Counted from the stretch's first letter, positions 9,431 to 19,007 are shown. The stretch is 64,000 nt of DNA from JACCZX01 sp963710675 (GCA_963710675.1 CAVQBE010000027.1:124001-188000), one strand, 5' to 3'. Notes: generated from the letters alone by a model not told the origin. Numbers and translations are program-made.

Positions 9431-10309
9431 GTGCTTACGCAAATTCTGGAGCAGGTTCTAAACGGCCTGCTTGCCGGCGCGTATTACTTGTTGATCGCCC
9501 TTGGCCTGTCGTTGATTTTCTCGCTGGGCGGACTGGTCAACCTCGCACACGGCGCGTTCTACGCGCTCGGCGCGTATTTCGCGGTTATCGTGGCCGAACG
9601 GCTCGGACTGGGGTTTGCCGGCTCGGCAATCGTCTCGCCGATCGTTGTTGCGCTGATCGGTCTGGTGATCGAGCGGTTTCTGTTTCGCCGGTTCTATCAC
9701 GAGGATCCTGCGCTCGGTTTGCTGCTGACCTTCGGACTTGCAATGGTCGCCGAGCAGTCGCTGCGGTGGGTATTCGGCGCGGCGCCGGTGCCGTTTTCGA
9801 TTCCGACAGCACTGAGAGGCCAGGTGTTCGTCGGTGACTTCATCTATTCGAAGTACAGATTGCTGATGCTCGCGGTTGCGGTGGCGTGTGTGGCAGGCCT
9901 GTGGTTTCTGCTGCAGCGAACACCCTTCGGCCGCGTTGTACGGGCCGGCGTGCAGAACCCCGATATGGTCGCCGCGCTCGGCATTTCGTTGAAGCCGTAC
10001 ATGGCAAGCATCGTCGCGCTCAGTGTGGGTCTGGCCGCGCTTGCGGGTGTCTTGCTGGCACCGATCTCTGGTGTTCACCCCGCAATGGGTGCCGAAATTC
10101 TGACCGCTGCCTTCGTCGTGGTTGTCATTGGCGGCTTGGGTTCGTTCTGGGGTGTTGTCTGGGCGGCGCTGATTGTCGGCGTCGTTCGCGGCTTGACGGT
10201 CTACTTTCTGCCACCCGCCGCAGATGCGTCCATGTATTTGCTGATGCTGCTGGTGCTGCTGATCCGCCCGCGTGGACTGACCGGCGAGAGAATTCAGCGC
10301 TTCGAGTGA
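9431..10309 (+). CDS. Branched-chain-type ABC transporter permease, LivH family
   Basis: 292 residues and strongly hydrophobic, with about eight membrane segments. It begins MLTQILEQVLNGLLAGAYYL and has the family hallmark SLGGLVNLAHGAFYALGAY. The EAA-like coupling region and GGLGSFWGVVWAAL are present towards the C-terminus. GTG start at 9431 (no better ATG). Forms the membrane channel with the LivM part of the next protein. Two bases separate its stop from the next start, so translation is probably coupled. Intact. Confidence 0.9.
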   Translation: MLTQILEQVLNGLLAGAYYLLIALGLSLIFSLGGLVNLAHGAFYALGAYFAVIVAERLGLGFAGSAIVSPIVVALIGLVIERFLFRRFYHEDPALGLLLTFGLAMVAEQSLRWVFGAAPVPFSIPTALRGQVFVGDFIYSKYRLLMLAVAVACVAGLWFLLQRTPFGRVVRAGVQNPDMVAALGISLKPYMASIVALSVGLAALAGVLLAPISGVHPAMGAEILTAAFVVVVIGGLGSFWGVVWAALIVGVVRGLTVYFLPPAADASMYLLMLLVLLIRPRGLTGERIQRFE

Positions 10310-10311
10310 CG

Positions 10312-12859
10312 ATGCTGCCGCCTAGTTCGCTCGCTCGTTCACCCATTCTCGTTGCTGCTGTGCTACTCGTTGTGCTGCCGTTCGCGTTGCTGGCGGGCGG
10401 GCTCACGATGACCAGCGCAACCGATGTTGTGATCTTCGCGGTCGCCTGCATGGCACTGAATATCCTGGTCGGCCAGACAGGACTGGTTTCGTTTGGACAT
10501 GGAGCGTGGTTCGGGCTTGGAGCGTATGCAGCCGCACTGGCGCAGCTGCATTGGTTTCGTGGCTCGATGCTGTGGCCCACGCTGTTTGCTTTGGTATTCC
10601 TGACGCTGTCCTCTGCGGCGATCGGCTTTCTCGTGCTGCGCCGCCGTGGAGTGTATTTCTCGTTGCTGACACTGGCGTTGTCAGCACTCGTGTACTCGGT
10701 TGCGTTTCGGTGGACGGCTTTTACAGGCGGCGAAAACGGACTCGGCGGCTTGACGCGTGCCAATTTGCTGGGCGTGGATTTTGAAAATCGGTGGGTGTAC
10801 TACGGTCTGGTTGCAGCAATTGGGTTGGCGACGGTGTATGGACTGTCGCGCTTCCACGCATCGCCGATCGGCAGTGTGTTGAACGCGATTCGCGAGAACG
10901 AGCAACGCGCGCAGTTTGTCGGTTATCCCACCGCTCGCTACAAGCTGGTGGCGTTCATGCTGTCGAGCGTGTTGACCGGCTTTGCAGGCGTTCTGTTCGC
11001 GTTTCACCATCGCTTTGCCTCTGCCGACCCGACAGCGGTGTCTTTTTCCGGCGAGCTGCTGGCGATGGTCATCATCGGCGGCATGCGCAGCCTGCTCGGC
11101 CCCGCGCTCGGTGCGCTGTTCTACATCTTGTTCCGTGAGTATCTGTCGATCTGGACCGCACACTGGCTATGGTTTTTTGGACTGCTGTTCGTCGGCTTCG
11201 TTGTGTTTTCTCCAAGCGGGTTGATAGGCTTGTGGAAGCGGGTGACCGCGCCACTGCGCAAGCGGCAAATCGAAGCTGCGGCAATGGCAAATCGTGCAAT
11301 CGAGCACGGCGTTGAACTGCCGGCGTTCGTCCGCGCGCACGCAACGGACACAGGGACCGTGCTTGCGGCCGAGCACCTCGCCAAATCGTTCGGTGGTATT
11401 CGTGCGGTGCAGGATGCGAGCATTGCGGTCGGCGCACGATCGTTACACGCATTGATTGGTCCCAACGGTGCCGGCAAGACGACGCTCTTCAATCTGATTT
11501 CCGGCCTCCTGCCACCTGATCGAGGTCGCGTGGTGCTCACCGGCGTGGACATCACGAATTCGGCTCCGCATCGGATCGTTGCAGCTGGGGTCGCTCGTTC
11601 GTTTCAGATCACCAATCTTTTTCCAGCACTGACCGTGCACGAGAATCTGCGCCTCGCGGTGCAGGCGCGAGCGCGAGGCCGCTTCAACGGCTGGACGGGT
11701 ACGACGGCGGTCGAATCGGTGATGCAGGAAACCGCGCAACTGATTCGCTTTCTCGGTCTGAGCGGAATTGAGCGCGCCGAGGCGGGTGAGCTTTCCTACG
11801 GAGGGCAACGCCTGCTCGATATGGGATTGGCGTTGGCCTGTGCCCCGCGCGTATTGCTGCTCGACGAACCGCTGGCTGGGCTCGCTGCGGCCGAGCGCGA
11901 GCGCGTTGCGCAGTTGGTCAAGCGGATTTCGTCCGATCTACCGGTGCTTCTGGTGGAACATGACATCGATCGTGTGTTCGCGCTGGCCGATCGCGTGACA
12001 GTGATGAACGATGGCAAGGTTTTGTTTGACGGCAACTCGGCCGATGCGCGTTCGAGCGATGCAGTGCGCGAAATCTATATCGGGTCTGGAACCGCTGCGC
12101 TCGCCGCGACTGCTCACGGCAGTGCAGAGCGGGCCGCTGCGCCGGCACTGCTTACTCTCGACGCCGTGGATGCCTTTTATGGCAAGAGTCACATCATCAA
12201 GAGTGTCGGGCTCACGGTGCACGAGCACGAGATCGTCGCGCTACTTGGTCGCAACGGCGCGGGCAAGTCGACGTTGCTGAAGACCATAATCGGCACGGTG
12301 CCGCCCGCAGAATGGCACGATCACGCTCGGCGATCTGCCGTTGGCCCGACTTCCGGCGTGGCAGATCGCGCGTTTGGGTGTCGGTTACGTGCCACAGGGC
12401 AGGGCGCTATTTGCGGGAATGAGTGTGCGCGATAACCTGGAGCTCGCGCGACTTAAACGGCTTGGGACGAAGCGCGAATCAGGCGTCGCGTGGTCGGACG
12501 ACAAGATCATCGAGTTCTTTCCAAAGCTGGCGGCACGGCTCGACACGCCCGCTGATTTTCTGTCGGGTGGCGAGCAACAAATGGTTGCGGTTGCACGCGC
12601 TTTGGCCGGTCATGTACGGGTGCTGCTGCTCGATGAGCCCTTCGAAGGTTTGGCGCCGACGGTGATCGAGGAACTCTTCACCGCGTTCGAGCGATTGCGT
12701 GCCGAACTGGCGATCGTGATCGTCGAACACAATCTCGACCTTGTCCTTGCACTGGCGGACCGCGCCTATGTGCTCGAGCGTGGCAGCGTCGTGCATCAAG
12801 GGCCAGCAGCGGCGTTGCGCGAAAATCTCGAACTGCGGAGGCAGGTACTGTGGATGTAG
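10312..12859 (+). CDS. Fused ABC transporter: LivM permease + LivG ATPase + LivF ATPase
   Basis: One reading frame from 10312 covers a LivM permease (residues about 1-310; NILVGQTGLVSFGHGAWFG, GGMRSLLGPALGALF) and a LivG ATPase (about 345-600; Walker A GPNGAGKTT, signature LSYGGQ, Walker B VLLLDEP). It then enters a LivF ATPase (about 615 on; Walker A GRNGAGKST). A one-base shift near 12310 moves the rest of LivF to another frame: signature LSGGEQQMV, VLLLDEPFEGLAP, IVIVEHNLD, ending at 12859. Corrected length is about 849 residues. No stop or start codon separates the three parts, so the fusion is real in the sequence. ATP hydrolysis by the two cassettes would drive import with LivH. Confidence 0.88.
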
Positions 12860-13799
12860 AGAAAAGAAGTGCGGCGATTGTCGGGGCCGGACTGATCGGC
12901 CGCGCATGGGCCGTCGTATTTGCGCGCGCGGGCTGGCAGGTGCGCCTGTTCGACGCCGTTGCCGACGTCAACTTGCGACGGCCCGCCAGCTCATCGCTCA
13001 GTCGCTCGCCGATCAGGAAGAAGCTGGATTGCTCACTGACGCACGCGGCGCGCTTGCGCGCATCGTTTCTTGCAACACACTGGGCGAGGCGCTGAGCGAT
13101 GCCGAGTGGGTTCAGGAAAATCTGCCCGAGGAAGTGGCTCTGAAGCGAACCGCTTTTGCCGAGTTCGACCGGCTAGCGCCGTCCGATGCAATACTGGCCA
13201 GCAGTACCTCGGCGATCGTGGCTTCGCAGTTCACCGCCGACCTCGCCGGGCGTGCGCGTTGTCTCGTTGCGCATCCGGTCAATCCGCCGCATCTGGTGCC
13301 TGTCGTCGAACTGTGTGGTGCGCCTTGGACCAGCGAAGTCACGTTAGACCGCGCTCGGGTGACGATGGAATTGCTGGGCCAAGTGCCGGTGCTGATACGC
13401 CGCGAGATCGAGGGCTTCGTATTGAACCGGCTGCAGGGCGCACTGTTGACCGAAGCGATGCGACTGGTTGCCGATGGTGTCGTTTCGCCGGATGACCTTG
13501 ATAAGACGATGCGCGATGGCCTCGGTATGCGCTGGTCGTTCATGGGACCGTTTGAAACGATTGAGCTGAATGCGCCCGGAGGTGTGTCGGACTATTGCGC
13601 GCGCTACAGTGGTTTTTATCGCCGGCTGGCGGCCGATCCCGCGCCTGCCGCCGTGTGGGAGGAGCAAAGTGCCGCGCGCGTGACTAAAGCGATAGGCACG
13701 CCGTTGACGGCGGCACAACGCGATCAGCGCACCGCATGGCGCGACCGCCGCTTGCTTGCACTGCGACGGCACAAGCGCGACAGCGAATCGAAGAGCTAA
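12850..13799 (+). CDS. 3-hydroxyacyl-CoA dehydrogenase family protein (L-carnitine dehydrogenase/lambda-crystallin type)
   Basis: About 316 residues after correcting a shift near 12970. Rossmann glycine motif GAGLIGRAWAVVFA is at the N-terminus, then VQENLPEEVALK, SSTSAIVAS, and the catalytic-loop signature AHPVNPPHLVPVVELC with the family histidine. The C-terminal domain starts at EGFVLNRLQGALL. Proteins of this length and motif set oxidise free 3-hydroxy acids such as L-carnitine or L-gulonate with NAD, rather than CoA esters. GTG start at 12850 overlaps the end of the transporter gene by 10 bases, indicating one operon. The exact substrate is unknown; the BKACE downstream suggests its product is a beta-keto acid. 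Confidence 0.85.
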
Positions 13800-13814
13800 T
13801 TAACGGGAGAAGGA

Positions 13815-14759
13815 ATGGCGGCGTCAGCCAAGGCATCACGCAAGGTCATCATTACCTGCGCCGTTACTGGCGCTATTCATACGCCGTCGATGTCACCGCA
13901 TCTGCCGGTGACACCGAAAGAGATCGCCGACGCTGCGGTCGCTGCCGCCGAAGCCGGCGCGGCAATCGTTCACCTGCACGCACGTGATCCGGTCAATGGC
14001 AGCCCGACGCAGGACCCGAAGTACTTCCTCGAGTTCGCGCCCGACATCGCGCGCCGTTCAGATGTAGTCATCAACTTCACCACCGGCGGCGCTCCGACGA
14101 TGCTCGTCGAAGAGCGTTTACAGCCTGCGCTGCAGTTGAAGCCTGAAGTGGCGTCGCTGAACATGGGGTCGATGAACTTCGGCCTGTACCCGATGCTCGC
14201 GCGATTCAAGGATTTCAAATTCGACTGGGAGCGACCGTATCTTGAAGGCTCGTTCGATCGTGTGTTCAAAAATACGTTTCGTGATATCGAACACATCCTG
14301 ACGTCATGCGCGGACAACGCGACGCGCTTTGAGATTGAGTGCTATGACATCGGACATCTGTATACCGCCAAGCACTTCTTCGATCGCGGTACGGTCAAAG
14401 CACCGCTTTTCATTCAAAGTGTGTTCGGCATTCTCGGCGGCATCGGCCCGCATCCAGACGATGTTGCGCACATGAAGCGAACGGCAGATCGCCTGTTCGG
14501 CGATCAGTATCGCTGGAGCGTGCTGGGCGCGGGGCGCAATCAGTTGCCGATCGCCGCAATGTCGGCAGCGATGGGCGGCAATGTACGGGTTGGGCTCGAG
14601 GACAGCTTATGGCTCGGGCCGGGCAAACTAGCCGAATCGAACGCGGCGCAGGTTCGCGCTGTTCGTCAGATCATCGAGGGTCTGGGCCTCGAGATCGCGA
14701 CGCCGGACGAGGCACGCACGATCTTGGCACTGAAGGGTAAGGCGGCCGTTGGCTTCTGA
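13815..14759 (+). CDS. Beta-keto acid cleavage enzyme (BKACE, DUF849 family)
   Basis: 314 residues, the normal length. The Zn-ligand pair is seen in AAIVHLHARDP, the third ligand and catalytic residues in NVRVGLEDSLW, and the substrate-loop glutamate in EIECYDIGHL; the TIM-barrel N-terminus KVIITCAVTGAIHTP is typical. BKACEs condense a beta-keto acid with acetyl-CoA and release acetoacetate plus a new acyl-CoA; members act on 3-keto-5-aminohexanoate, dehydrocarnitine and others. Placed 15 bases after the hydroxy-acid dehydrogenase with an AGGAG-like Shine-Dalgarno, so the two steps are probably consecutive. Intact. Substrate not predictable from sequence alone. Confidence 0.92.
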   Translation: MAASAKASRKVIITCAVTGAIHTPSMSPHLPVTPKEIADAAVAAAEAGAAIVHLHARDPVNGSPTQDPKYFLEFAPDIARRSDVVINFTTGGAPTMLVEERLQPALQLKPEVASLNMGSMNFGLYPMLARFKDFKFDWERPYLEGSFDRVFKNTFRDIEHILTSCADNATRFEIECYDIGHLYTAKHFFDRGTVKAPLFIQSVFGILGGIGPHPDDVAHMKRTADRLFGDQYRWSVLGAGRNQLPIAAMSAAMGGNVRVGLEDSLWLGPGKLAESNAAQVRAVRQIIEGLGLEIATPDEARTILALKGKAAVGF

Positions 14760-16058
14760 TCAGCTACTTTGTTGCAACGCCTGTTCGAGGTCCCACAGAA
14801 TGTCGTCGATCGACTCGATCCCGATCGACAAGCGCACCATTTCGGGCAAAACGCCGGCTGCGCGTTGTTCGTCTTCCGATAATTGGCGATGCGTCGTTGA
14901 CGCAGGGTGAATCACCAGCGATTTCGCATCGCCGATGTTCGCAAGATGCGATAGGAACTGCAAACCGTCGATAAATTTTTCGCCAGCTGCCGCTCCACCT
15001 TTGATCCCGAACGTCATTACGCTCGATGCGCCGGGTTCACCGCTGATTGTCCGCAGATATTTCTTGGCGAGCGTGTAGTACGGGCTCGACTTCAGTCCGG
15101 GCCAGTTGACCCACTGGACGCGCGGATGCGCTTCGAGAAACTCTGCGACTCGACGTGCGTTTTCGACATGACGCTCCATTCGAACATGCAGGGTTTCGAG
15201 CCCCTGCAACAGCAGCCACGCAGACAAAGGAGCCAGCGATGAGCCGTGCACGCGCAACACCTCCATGCGCGCCTTCATCGTGTACGCGAAGTCTCCAAAC
15301 GTTTCCCAGAACTTGACGCCGTGATAGCCCTTCGATGGAGCCACCATGTCTGGAAACTTGCCGTTACCCCAGTCGAACTTTCCGCTTTCAACCAGCACGC
15401 CGCCGATCGTCGTGCCATGGCCGCCGATGTACTTCGTCGCCGAGTGCACAACGATATCCGCACCCCAGTCGAAAGGGCGGCACAAATACGGTGACGCCAT
15501 CGTGTTGTCGATCATCAGCGGAATCTGCGCGCTGTGCGCAATCGCAGCAACCGCTCGATATCGAGGACGTTGATCTTCGGATTGCCCAGCGTTTCGGCAT
15601 AAACGAGGCGTGTGTTCGGCTTCAATGCGCGCTGAAAATTTTCTGGATCGTCGGGATCGACCAGCGTCGATTGAATTCCCATCTTGGGCAGCGTGACGGC
15701 GAATTGTGAGTAGGTACCGCCATAGAGCAGACTCGATGCAACGATGTGCTCGCCAGGCTGAACGATCGCCAGGATTGCAGTCAATTGCGCAGCCATTCCG
15801 GAACTCGTCGCAAGTGCAGCGCGGCCGTTCTCAAGTGCCGCCATGCGCTCTTCGAATACAGCGACGGTCGGATTGCTGATGCGCGAGTAGACGTTACCGA
15901 ACGTTTGCAGATTGAAAAGGCTCGCCGCGTGATCAGCCGAATCGAACACGTAGCTGGTGGTTTGGTAAATCGGTTGCGCGCGCGAACCGGTTGACCGCGT
16001 CAGGCAACTGGCCTGCATGCAGGCACAGCGTCTCGATGCCGAACTCGCGATCGGGCAT
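14760..16058 (-). CDS. metY: O-acetylhomoserine sulfhydrylase (frameshifted)
   Basis: About 430 residues once spliced. N-terminus MPDREFGIETLCLHAGQ, then QPIYQTTSYVFDSADHAA; PLP site HSATKYIGGHGTTIGG; C-terminal IGDAKSLVIHPASTTHRQ. The family makes homocysteine from O-acetylhomoserine and sulfide using PLP. Start at 16058 restores the conserved N-terminus; frames change near 15985 (before SRAQPIYQ) and near 15535 (before MIDNTMASPY). Convergent with the BKACE gene with no gap, and seven bases after the CoA-binding gene, so probably co-transcribed with that gene. Confidence 0.9.
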
Positions 16059-16065
16059 CAGCGTG

Positions 16066-16551
16066 TTAGTACGGCAGTTGCCGTGGACGACGCGCCGAAA
16101 TCACGCGTGTGTTAACGCCTGCCCAGTTAAGCCCACCAAATAGCCTTCCGTGCTCGATCTTCACGCAGCGGTCCATCACAACGTCGAGTCCTGCCTCGCG
16201 CGCTTTATCAGCCGCGGCGTGATTAACAACGCCGAGCTGCATCCACAGCGTCTTGGCGCCGATCGCGATCGCTTCTTCAGCGAGCGGGCCGATGTCCTCT
16301 GCCTTGCGGAAACAATCGACTATGTCGATCGCGCCTGCAGCGCGCGCCGCTGTCAGGCTTGGATAGCACGGTTGTCCGAGCACCTCGTGATACTTTGGAT
16401 TCACGGGAATCATCGTGTAGCCGTGCTCCAGTAAATACTTGCCGACGAAATAGCTGGGGCGATGCCACTCGGCGGAGATGCCGACCACCGCGATGCGTCG
16501 ACTGTCGTCCAACAACCGTCGCAGGGTGGGAATATCCGTCGAATCAGCCAT
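16066..16551 (-). CDS. CoA-binding domain protein, YccU-like
   Basis: 161 residues forming a single Rossmann-type CoA-binding domain: RRIAVVGISAEWHRPSYFVG at the front, then YTMIPVNPKYHEVLGQPCYP and IGAKTLWMQLGVVNHAAAD, as in YccU-type proteins. Biochemical role undefined; the fold binds CoA. It starts the short metY operon, a pairing that might link it to acyl-CoA or sulfur metabolism, but this is only context. Intact. Confidence 0.85.
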   Translation of the reverse strand: MADSTDIPTLRRLLDDSRRIAVVGISAEWHRPSYFVGKYLLEHGYTMIPVNPKYHEVLGQPCYPSLTAARAAGAIDIVDCFRKAEDIGPLAEEAIAIGAKTLWMQLGVVNHAAADKAREAGLDVVMDRCVKIEHGRLFGGLNWAGVNTRVISARRPRQLPY

Positions 16552-16623
16552 GCCGCGGATTCTATCGGTCGATCCCAGGCGACTCGCATAAAGTCAGGCG
16601 CAGCCCGTCAAGGGCCGATGTAA

Positions 16624-16644
16624 AACCCGCCCCGTGGGCGGGTT
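16624..16644 (-). terminator. Strong GC hairpin upstream of the CoA-binding gene
   Basis: Perfect 9-bp stem AACCCGCCC-CGT-GGGCGGGTT with a 3-base loop. On the minus strand it is followed by TTTT, so it looks like a weak rho-independent terminator, but no minus-strand gene is seen ending here. It may insulate the divergent metY and PEP-CTERM transcripts. Confidence 0.45.
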
Positions 16645-16741
16645 CGTTCCCCTTTGAAATGTGTCGGCATTTTTCACAGTCCGCACACGGGACGCGCAGT
16701 GCATCGACATAACCCATTGATAAGCCGAACATCAGTGCTTC

Positions 16742-16757
16742 TGGCACGATTCGTGCG
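16742..16757 (+). promoter_or_regulatory. Sigma-54 type -24/-12 promoter for PEP-CTERM gene 1
   Basis: TGGCACG-ATTC-GTGC matches the sigma-54 consensus TGGCACG-N4-TTGC with one mismatch and exact spacing of GG (-24) and GC (-12). The expected transcript start is near 16768, giving a leader of about 90 bases before the ATG at 16857. PEP-CTERM genes are known often to be under RpoN with the PrsK/PrsR two-component system. Confidence 0.6.
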
Positions 16758-16856
16758 TTTTGGCGAATTGAAACTACGTCTTCAATAAGAACAGGCCTCG
16801 TCTTTGAGCAGACGAGCACATGAACGCTTCTTCATTTCCCCGCTGGAGTCGCAACG

Positions 16857-17624
16857 ATGAAAACACTCGCATTCACATCCACGGCAGTTGCCGCAATTAT
16901 GTCTCTCGCAGTGTCCGCCGCTTCGGCAGCGCCCATCGTGTTCTTCGGTGAAGACTTGAACCCCGGCGGCACGGTCCCGGCGGGCGGCAATGCTCAAACG
17001 GCGCGCAACAGTTTTCTTAGCAACTTGGTCGGCGTCGGCAACCAGACTTTCGAGTCCTTCGCCAACCTGACATCAATCGGCGGCGCCGGTATTAACATCA
17101 ATTTCCCTGGCTCGGGCGGCGCGATCACCGCGAACCTCAGCAGTGGCGCAGACCCGTCCGGCGGCGGAATTTGCGACCAGACCGTGGGCGGCACTGTGAA
17201 TGGCGTTGGCTGCGGCTTCCAGCGTTTCGCGACCTCGGGCGACAACTACCTTCAGAACGCCTCGAGCATGACGCTGACCTTCAGCTCTCCCATCGCGGCA
17301 TTCGGGTTCTTCGGCACCGATTTCGGCGACTTCGACCAACAGGTCACGGTGACGCTGGAGAACGGCACCACGGAGGTGATCGCCGTGGATTCCACTCAGG
17401 GCCCGACCGCGGGCGGCAACGTTCTGTTCTGGGGCATGATCGACGCGGCTAATTCCTACACTTCGATCACATTCAGCACCACCGGCGGCACAGACGTATT
17501 TGGCTTCGATGACATGGTCATTGGCGATCGCCAGCAAGTAGTCATCGTACCGGAGCCCGGCATGCTGTCGCTGCTGTCGCTCGCGTTGTTCGCCTTGGGC
17601 TTCCTCAGATTCAAAAGAAAGTAG
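16857..17624 (+). CDS. PEP-CTERM sorting domain protein 1
   Basis: 255 residues. Sec signal peptide MKTLAFTSTAVAAIMSLAVS..ASA, cleaved around residue 25. The body is Gly/Thr/Ser-rich and beta-strand-like with two Cys (ICDQ, GCGF). The C-terminus is a tripartite sorting signal: VPEPG, a hydrophobic stretch (MLSLLSLALFALGFL), then RFKRK. The signal is recognised by exosortase (EpsH/XrtA), which cleaves in the PEP motif for export to the envelope or exopolysaccharide matrix. The phrase FGFFGTDFGDFDQQVTV recalls a beta-sandwich common in PEP-CTERM proteins. Function unknown. A sigma-54-like promoter precedes it. Intact. Confidence 0.88.
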   Translation: MKTLAFTSTAVAAIMSLAVSAASAAPIVFFGEDLNPGGTVPAGGNAQTARNSFLSNLVGVGNQTFESFANLTSIGGAGININFPGSGGAITANLSSGADPSGGGICDQTVGGTVNGVGCGFQRFATSGDNYLQNASSMTLTFSSPIAAFGFFGTDFGDFDQQVTVTLENGTTEVIAVDSTQGPTAGGNVLFWGMIDAANSYTSITFSTTGGTDVFGFDDMVIGDRQQVVIVPEPGMLSLLSLALFALGFLRFKRK

Positions 17625-18124
17625 CTTCGGTCGGCAATCCAATAGGGAACGCGGGGCGTAAGTCCGTCGGGGCCTTACGCTCAGCGGGAAGGTCGGGAGT
17701 TACGACTCTCGGCGAATTTATGCCTCGAGCGCGACATATCGATGTGGGACCGGCTCCCGCGCTGCCGACGACCATTGCCTGTGGCCTAACCCGAATTCTG
17801 CCCTTGCCACTCGACTCAACTTCGCTACATCAGTACTTAGTGAATCTGCACGTTGGATTTTCACGCGCTGCATGTGACCAAAACCGGCTGCCGAATTGCT
17901 AGGGTTCGAGCGTCTTGACTCGACTGCGAACCCTCGAAGGCATAGCGAAGATCGCGCTCGATCAGGAAGTCGCGATTGAGCTACGCGCACGGATGTTTTC
18001 TGATCTCGCGCGGCACGTCGTGTCGCGGAATCTTACATACTCCCCGCTGCGTGGCGGCCGCCTTGGCCAGCGTTTCGAACAAAACACTTTACAAACAACA
18101 CGGTGTGACCGTTTCATATAAAGC
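17625..18124. other. Intergenic region between the two PEP-CTERM genes
   Basis: About 500 bases with no supported gene. A 7-bp inverted repeat GCGTAAG/CTTACGC at 17656-17680 may be a terminator-like hairpin for the first gene, but it lacks a T-run. Short open frames on both strands here show no recognisable protein features. Confidence 0.5.
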
Positions 18125-18140
18125 TGGCATGCCCAATGCC
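18125..18140 (+). promoter_or_regulatory. Possible sigma-54 promoter for PEP-CTERM gene 2
   Basis: TGGCATG-CCCA-ATGC keeps GG and GC at the -24/-12 positions with correct spacing and differs from TGGCACG-N4-TTGC at two bases. It lies about 52 bases before the ATG at 18192, an expected distance. Weaker than the element before gene 1. Confidence 0.45.
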
Positions 18141-18191
18141 TGTGGTCGGATGAATGCTAGTCCAGTAGCTTCTTGGATCGAGGAGACCACG

Positions 18192-19007
18192 ATGAAGCTG
18201 AAACCACTTTTCGCAGTTCTAGTGCTTGCGGCCAGCTTGCCCGCCCAGGCAGCCCTGATTACCAACCCCGATGATCCACGCACATGGCAGGGGGCCAGTG
18301 TGGGCACCTTTGCGCAGCTCTTCTACGGCAGCAACACACTCGCGAATCGCGAGCAGGTGGTGAACAACCAGTTGATGGACGACAGTTTCTTTAACGCGGC
18401 CGGCTTCACAGCGGCCTCGCTGATCAAGTCCGTGGGCGTGAGCAGTACGGGCCGATCGCTCGATCAACCCAACTCGAGCGATGCCAACGACAGCACGTAC
18501 AACTATGTGGCACCAAGTGGCACCGTTGCCACGGCAGCGAACAGCATCGACAACCTGTGGATCCAGACGACCAACATCATCGGCGACTCCGTCTGGGATC
18601 TCGGGTTCCAGGCGACCAAGGCCGCCATCTTCAACACGGTCGACCACGGTCCGCTGCCGCAGGAGGCGATCGAGTCGACCGTTTATCTGTCGAACGACCA
18701 GATCACCTGGGTGCAGGCAGTGACCCAGCGCGTGTGGATGGAAGGCATCTACAGCGACACGTCACTACTGTGGGACGGCTTCGCCTATGCCGTCGGCACG
18801 CCGACGAATGAGACGTTCCGCTACGCGTCGATCATTTGGGGCGGCCCAGGCGCTCTGCTGTCCGACGGAGACAACGAAATCAATGGCGTACTGGGGCTGC
18901 GAGGCGACTTCACACCTCCTCCAAATGGGGTCCCGGAGCCTACTACCCTGGCGCTGCTGGGCTTAGGGCTTGTGGGGCTCGCAGCGTCGCGCCGGCGCAA
19001 GCAGTAA
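18192..19007 (+). CDS. PEP-CTERM sorting domain protein 2
   Basis: 271 residues from the ATG at 18192, chosen for its Shine-Dalgarno (AGGAGA, 18181) and because a clean signal peptide follows (MKLKPLFAVLVLAASLPAQA). The open frame extends 72 codons upstream but that part has no signal or family features. The C-terminus is VPEPTTLALLGLGLVGLAA followed by SRRRKQ, a textbook PEP-CTERM signal. The body has few cysteines and many Asn/Thr/Trp residues (DSVWDLGFQATKAAIFNT). Exported, exosortase-processed, role unknown. Paralogue-type neighbour of gene 1 but not obviously homologous in the body. Confidence 0.88.
   Translation: MKLKPLFAVLVLAASLPAQAALITNPDDPRTWQGASVGTFAQLFYGSNTLANREQVVNNQLMDDSFFNAAGFTAASLIKSVGVSSTGRSLDQPNSSDANDSTYNYVAPSGTVATAANSIDNLWIQTTNIIGDSVWDLGFQATKAAIFNTVDHGPLPQEAIESTVYLSNDQITWVQAVTQRVWMEGIYSDTSLLWDGFAYAVGTPTNETFRYASIIWGGPGALLSDGDNEINGVLGLRGDFTPPPNGVPEPTTLALLGLGLVGLAASRRRKQ

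Noticed and set aside
9886..10311. 142-codon upstream extension of the LivM-LivG-LivF frame
   Set aside because: It overlaps livH out of frame and gives no hydrophobic or family sequence; the real start is 10312.
16562..16819. Small minus-strand gene upstream of the CoA-binding protein
   Set aside because: 85 residues, no family features, crosses the hairpin at 16624 and the sigma-54 element.
17976..18191. 72-codon upstream extension of PEP-CTERM gene 2
   Set aside because: It covers the promoter-like element and lacks a signal peptide; the ATG at 18192 has a Shine-Dalgarno and a clean signal sequence.
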